From Flavobacteriaceae bacterium (GTDB lineage: Bacteria > Bacteroidota > Bacteroidia > Flavobacteriales > Flavobacteriaceae), in assembly GCA_016649715.1 (NCBI GenBank), contig JAENXC010000002.1, positions 62,001 to 126,000 on the forward strand: a DNA stretch of 64,000 nucleotides, written 5' to 3'. Each line of letters opens with the position of its first letter. Positions within the stretch are counted from its first letter, which is position 1. Under the pieces are notes generated by a model. The model did no database searches and was not told the DNA's origin. It saw only the letters and a list, made by a program, of their open reading frames with translations. Below are positions 61,454 to 64,000 of this stretch, one piece after another. Made by a program: the position numbers and the translations under genes.

Positions 61454-62713
61454 TTACCCTTTGATTAATTTTTTACTTGCAATCATATTGCCTTCCTTCA
61501 GAAGTTTGATAAAATAAATGCCTTCGGAAATGTTTGGGAGGGAAATGGTATTGTTTTCCTTTAAATCATTTTCGGCATATATTTTCTTTCCAGTCATGTC
61601 AACAATTTCCAATGAAAGGCCTTGGGTATTTGTTGAATTGATTTTAAGGTTGAATTTGCCGTTGGTTGAAGGGTTTGGGTAAATTGTGAAAGCATTGTTT
61701 TTATTGAATCCCTCTACACCAGCGGATTCATAAGGTGTCTTTAAAATGTGCCCTGCCAGCAGGACGTAAATAACTTCTTCGGAAGCAAATTTAATTTTTC
61801 CACATCCGAAAGTGGCGTTGCAGTTTGCGGCATTGGTTAGCTCGTCATAGCTATTTTCCCAGTTTTCACCACTGTTTATTGTTTTAGATACAGTCACATA
61901 ACATTCATCACATAAGCAAGCCTCAGTTGAAATTTCAAATCCTTTTTCATCATTTACGAAAGCAAAATCGATTGCTCCTGATAAGATATTTGTGAAGTGT
62001 TCAGTCCAATTTATATTATCATTCGATTTATAAAACTTTTCGGCCGAATATGTAAAATCATCCCAATATGTGGAAGTTCCATTTAGTATATATACATAAT
62101 TTTCAGTAATTGAAATCGAAAACAAATCATCAGTAGTAGGAATGGCAAGCTGTTCCCAATCTGCCCCTCCATTTTCGGTGTAAAATAATACTCCATTATC
62201 TCCAGCTATATAGCCAATGTTTTCATCCTTGAATTTTACACTGTTCAATCGTTCCGAAGACAAGATATTGTTCAAAATCCAAATATTTCCACCGTCGGTG
62301 GAATGTAGTATAACACCATTGTTCCCAACCGTCCAAACGCTGTTTGGGGCATTCACAGTTACGGAAATTAATGCTTCGGAAGTATTGGAAGCAAGTTCGG
62401 TCCATGTTTGTCCGGCGTTTGCGGTTTTTATAATTTTTCCTTTATCCCCCACAGCGTAGCCATTATTGGGGCCATCAAAGGCTAGGTCGAGGAAAATTTC
62501 ATTCACACCACTATCAAATTGCGCCCAGTTTTCCCCACCGTTTTCGGTTTTGTAGAAAACACCGCCATCAGTGACCACTTGCACCACATTTTCATCAATA
62601 GGATAAATACTACCGTGTTGATTGTAAAGTTCAATGGGCAGATAACCCCAGTTTTCCTGTGAAAAACCAATTGCCCAGCAAAAGCAGATGGTTATTAGTA
62701 ATATTTTTTTCAT
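61454..62713 (-). CDS. YCF48-like beta-propeller protein with T9SS sorting domain
   Basis: A 419-residue exported protein, start ATG 62713 (KKILLITICFCWAIGFSQEN). Repeated propeller blocks of the YCF48/BNR kind run through about 30-330 (GGVFYKTENGGENWAQFDSG, KGKIIKTANAGQTWTELASN, NGVILHSTDGGNIWILNNIL, NGVLFYTENGGADWEQLAIP). The end is a T9SS type A sorting domain (FTIYPNPSTNGKFNLKINST, GIYFIKLLKEGNMIASKKLI). It is a tandem paralogue of the next gene. Cys residues in ACLCDECYVT and CNATFGC may form disulfides. Role unknown. Confidence 0.82.
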   Translation of the reverse strand: MKKILLITICFCWAIGFSQENWGYLPIELYNQHGSIYPIDENVVQVVTDGGVFYKTENGGENWAQFDSGVNEIFLDLAFDGPNNGYAVGDKGKIIKTANAGQTWTELASNTSEALISVTVNAPNSVWTVGNNGVILHSTDGGNIWILNNILSSERLNSVKFKDENIGYIAGDNGVLFYTENGGADWEQLAIPTTDDLFSISITENYVYILNGTSTYWDDFTYSAEKFYKSNDNINWTEHFTNILSGAIDFAFVNDEKGFEISTEACLCDECYVTVSKTINSGENWENSYDELTNAANCNATFGCGKIKFASEEVIYVLLAGHILKTPYESAGVEGFNKNNAFTIYPNPSTNGKFNLKINSTNTQGLSLEIVDMTGKKIYAENDLKENNTISLPNISEGIYFIKLLKEGNMIASKKLIKG

Positions 62714-62779
62714 AATAGCCACTTTAAGATAGAAAGGTATTGTTTTTGTTAAAAATATCCAAATCTAATTTTTTCGATG

Positions 62780-62807
62780 GTAGGCGCGCGATTAATCGTG
62801 CGCCTAC
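62780..62807. repeat. GTAGGCGCGCGATT inverted repeat between the paralogues
   Basis: Arms gtaggcgcgcgatt and aatcgtgcgcctac (14 bp, one mismatch, no spacer), GC-rich in an AT-rich gap. On the + strand it is followed by GTTTTT. It may end transcription, but the orientation is wrong for the minus-strand genes on both sides, so I leave the role open. Confidence 0.55.
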
Positions 62808-62811
62808 GTTT

Positions 62812-64000
62812 TTAATTGCCTTCTATCAGTTTTTGGTTCGCCACCATCTTTCCATCTTTCAGAAGCTTGATAAAATAAATGCCTTCGGAAATGTTGGGGA
62901 GGGAAATGGTGTTGTTTTCCTTTAAATCATTTTCGGCATATATTTTCTTTCCGGCAATGTCAATAACTTCCAGCGAAAGACCTTGAGTATTTGTTGAATT
63001 GATTTTAAGGTTGAATTTGCCGTTGGTTGAAGGGTTTGGGTAAATTGTGAAAGCATTGTTTTTATTGAAATCATCGGTATTTACGAAATCGCCATTCGCT
63101 TTAAAAATCCGTTTTCCATAGAGTAGGTAAGTTACTTCATCTGAAGCGAAGACCATCTTTCCAAAATATGCAGATGCGATACAGTTGGCAGCGTTTGTAT
63201 TATAGCTCAATTCAGGGTTCCAAGTGAAAAAATCTTCTGTTTTATCGATTTGTAGCGTACAAATATCGCATAAACATGCTTCAGCAGAAATACGATATCC
63301 TACTAAATCTTCTTTAAAAAAAAGTCCACCAACACCTTCTCCCAAAAAACCATCCATATGATAACTTACATACTGAGTGGTGTAATATATTAAAAACCGA
63401 TATTCTGCTCTATAAAAGAAATCTTCTGCGGTTCCGGATAATAGATGTACGTAACTGTCAGTTATTGAAATTGAAAATAAATCATCGTTTGTTCCAGTAT
63501 TTATTGATTCCCAATCAGTACCTGTATTGAGTGTATAAAATAAAGTGCCATTATTGCCGGCAAAATAGCCTATATTTTCATCTTTGAATTTAATTGAATG
63601 TATTGTTTCCGGTGTAACGGAATTGTTCATTTGCCAATTGATACCTCCATCTATTGAATGTAATAATGTTCCATTACTACCGCCAATCCAGATACTGTTT
63701 TCGATATTTACTGCAATTGATGTTAAGATTTCTGAGGTGCCAGAATTTATAGAGACCCATGTTTGCCCACCATCTGTTGTTTTTAAAATGCTCCCATTGG
63801 TTCCCACCGCAAATCCAACTAGATTGTCCTGAAATGTCATATCGAAAAAATCTTCATCAACGCCACTATCATAGTCGCTCCACGTGAGTCCCCCGTCCGT
63901 GGTTCTATAAAAAATACCGTCGTCTGTAACTACATTCACAATATCTTCATTTAGGGCATATAATGCTCCGTGGGAATTATTTGGAAATACAATATCAAGT
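62812..64000 (-). CDS. YCF48-like beta-propeller protein with T9SS sorting domain (cut by window end)
   Basis: The frame is open to the right edge, so the signal peptide is not in view; at least 395 residues are present. Blocks of the propeller (DGIFYRTTDGGLTWSDYDSG, NGSILKTTDGGQTWVSINSG, NGTLLHSIDGGINWQMNNSV, NGTLFYTLNTGTDWESINTG) align one by one with those of the neighbour. The T9SS tail is almost the same, including about 80 bases of identical DNA. GTG at 63939 is internal. It probably is a surface or secreted protein of unknown role. Confidence 0.82.
   Translation of the reverse strand, partial: LDIVFPNNSHGALYALNEDIVNVVTDDGIFYRTTDGGLTWSDYDSGVDEDFFDMTFQDNLVGFAVGTNGSILKTTDGGQTWVSINSGTSEILTSIAVNIENSIWIGGSNGTLLHSIDGGINWQMNNSVTPETIHSIKFKDENIGYFAGNNGTLFYTLNTGTDWESINTGTNDDLFSISITDSYVHLLSGTAEDFFYRAEYRFLIYYTTQYVSYHMDGFLGEGVGGLFFKEDLVGYRISAEACLCDICTLQIDKTEDFFTWNPELSYNTNAANCIASAYFGKMVFASDEVTYLLYGKRIFKANGDFVNTDDFNKNNAFTIYPNPSTNGKFNLKINSTNTQGLSLEVIDIAGKKIYAENDLKENNTISLPNISEGIYFIKLLKDGKMVANQKLIEGN

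Noticed and set aside
62780-62807. Terminator for the minus-strand YCF48-like gene
   Set aside because: The inverted repeat has no T-run in the minus direction; kept only as an inverted repeat.

Overview
The window is a 64 kb piece of a low-GC chromosome from the phylum Bacteroidota, most likely family Flavobacteriaceae. This rests on several type IX secretion (T9SS) C-terminal sorting domains, a GldI gliding-motility lipoprotein, flavobacterial families (DUF3810, DUF2891, DUF6503, DUF6544), and promoters of the Bacteroidetes form (TTG, about 19-20 nt, TAnnTTTG). I cannot fix the genus. No rRNA, tRNA, CRISPR array, insertion sequence or integrase was seen.

Layout. 1-3.4 kb: the end of a P-type cation ATPase, a broken DUF6544-type gene (in-frame TAG), a small membrane protein, and an anti-sigma factor beside a frameshifted ECF sigma factor. 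3.6-7.1 kb: a large secreted M36 metalloprotease. 7.1-21.1 kb, + strand, mostly core genes: FMN reductase, pabB, a SatD/DUF3307 pair behind a 29-bp tandem-repeat array, tilS, pfkA, gapA, an N-acetylglucosamine-kinase-type gene, a YifB/ComM ATPase, a two-domain M16 peptidase and a DUF2891 lipoprotein.

21.1-44.4 kb, all on the minus strand, is the centrepiece: an apparently intact extracellular contractile injection system (eCIS; Afp/PVC type). In transcription order it encodes a DUF4255 cap, an unknown 291-aa protein, one sheath, two tubes, DUF5908 (53 aa), a Pvc7-like LysM protein, a VgrG-like spike, PAAR tip, gp25, baseplate J, a Pvc12-like protein, an unknown 873-aa protein in the fibre position, a tape measure, a DUF4157-OmpA-OmpA-aspzincin protein (candidate cargo), a propeller-like protein, a peptidoglycan-binding/CHAP-like protein and the AAA+ ATPase. 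A Bacteroidetes-type promoter lies just upstream of the first gene. A 38-bp perfect palindrome sits in the divergent gap, beyond which a + strand set encodes a small conserved protein, a membrane protein, a histidine kinase and a NarL-type regulator. I infer that this two-component system may control the injection system.

47-64 kb: RluA-type pseudouridine synthase, panB, L-serine dehydratase, an outer-membrane barrel with a lipoprotein, a T9SS-secreted CARDB-like protein, a DUF6503 lipoprotein, DUF3810, pepD, three peptidyl-prolyl isomerase/gliding/NrnA-type genes, ndk, and two tandem paralogous YCF48-like T9SS proteins, the last cut by the window edge.

A second theme is dispersed short repeats. 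At least four sequence families begin exactly at, or supply, the stop codon of the gene upstream (pfkA, panB, sdaA, the VgrG-like gene, pepD, the DUF6503 gene). One GC-rich palindrome sits in frame inside pepD.
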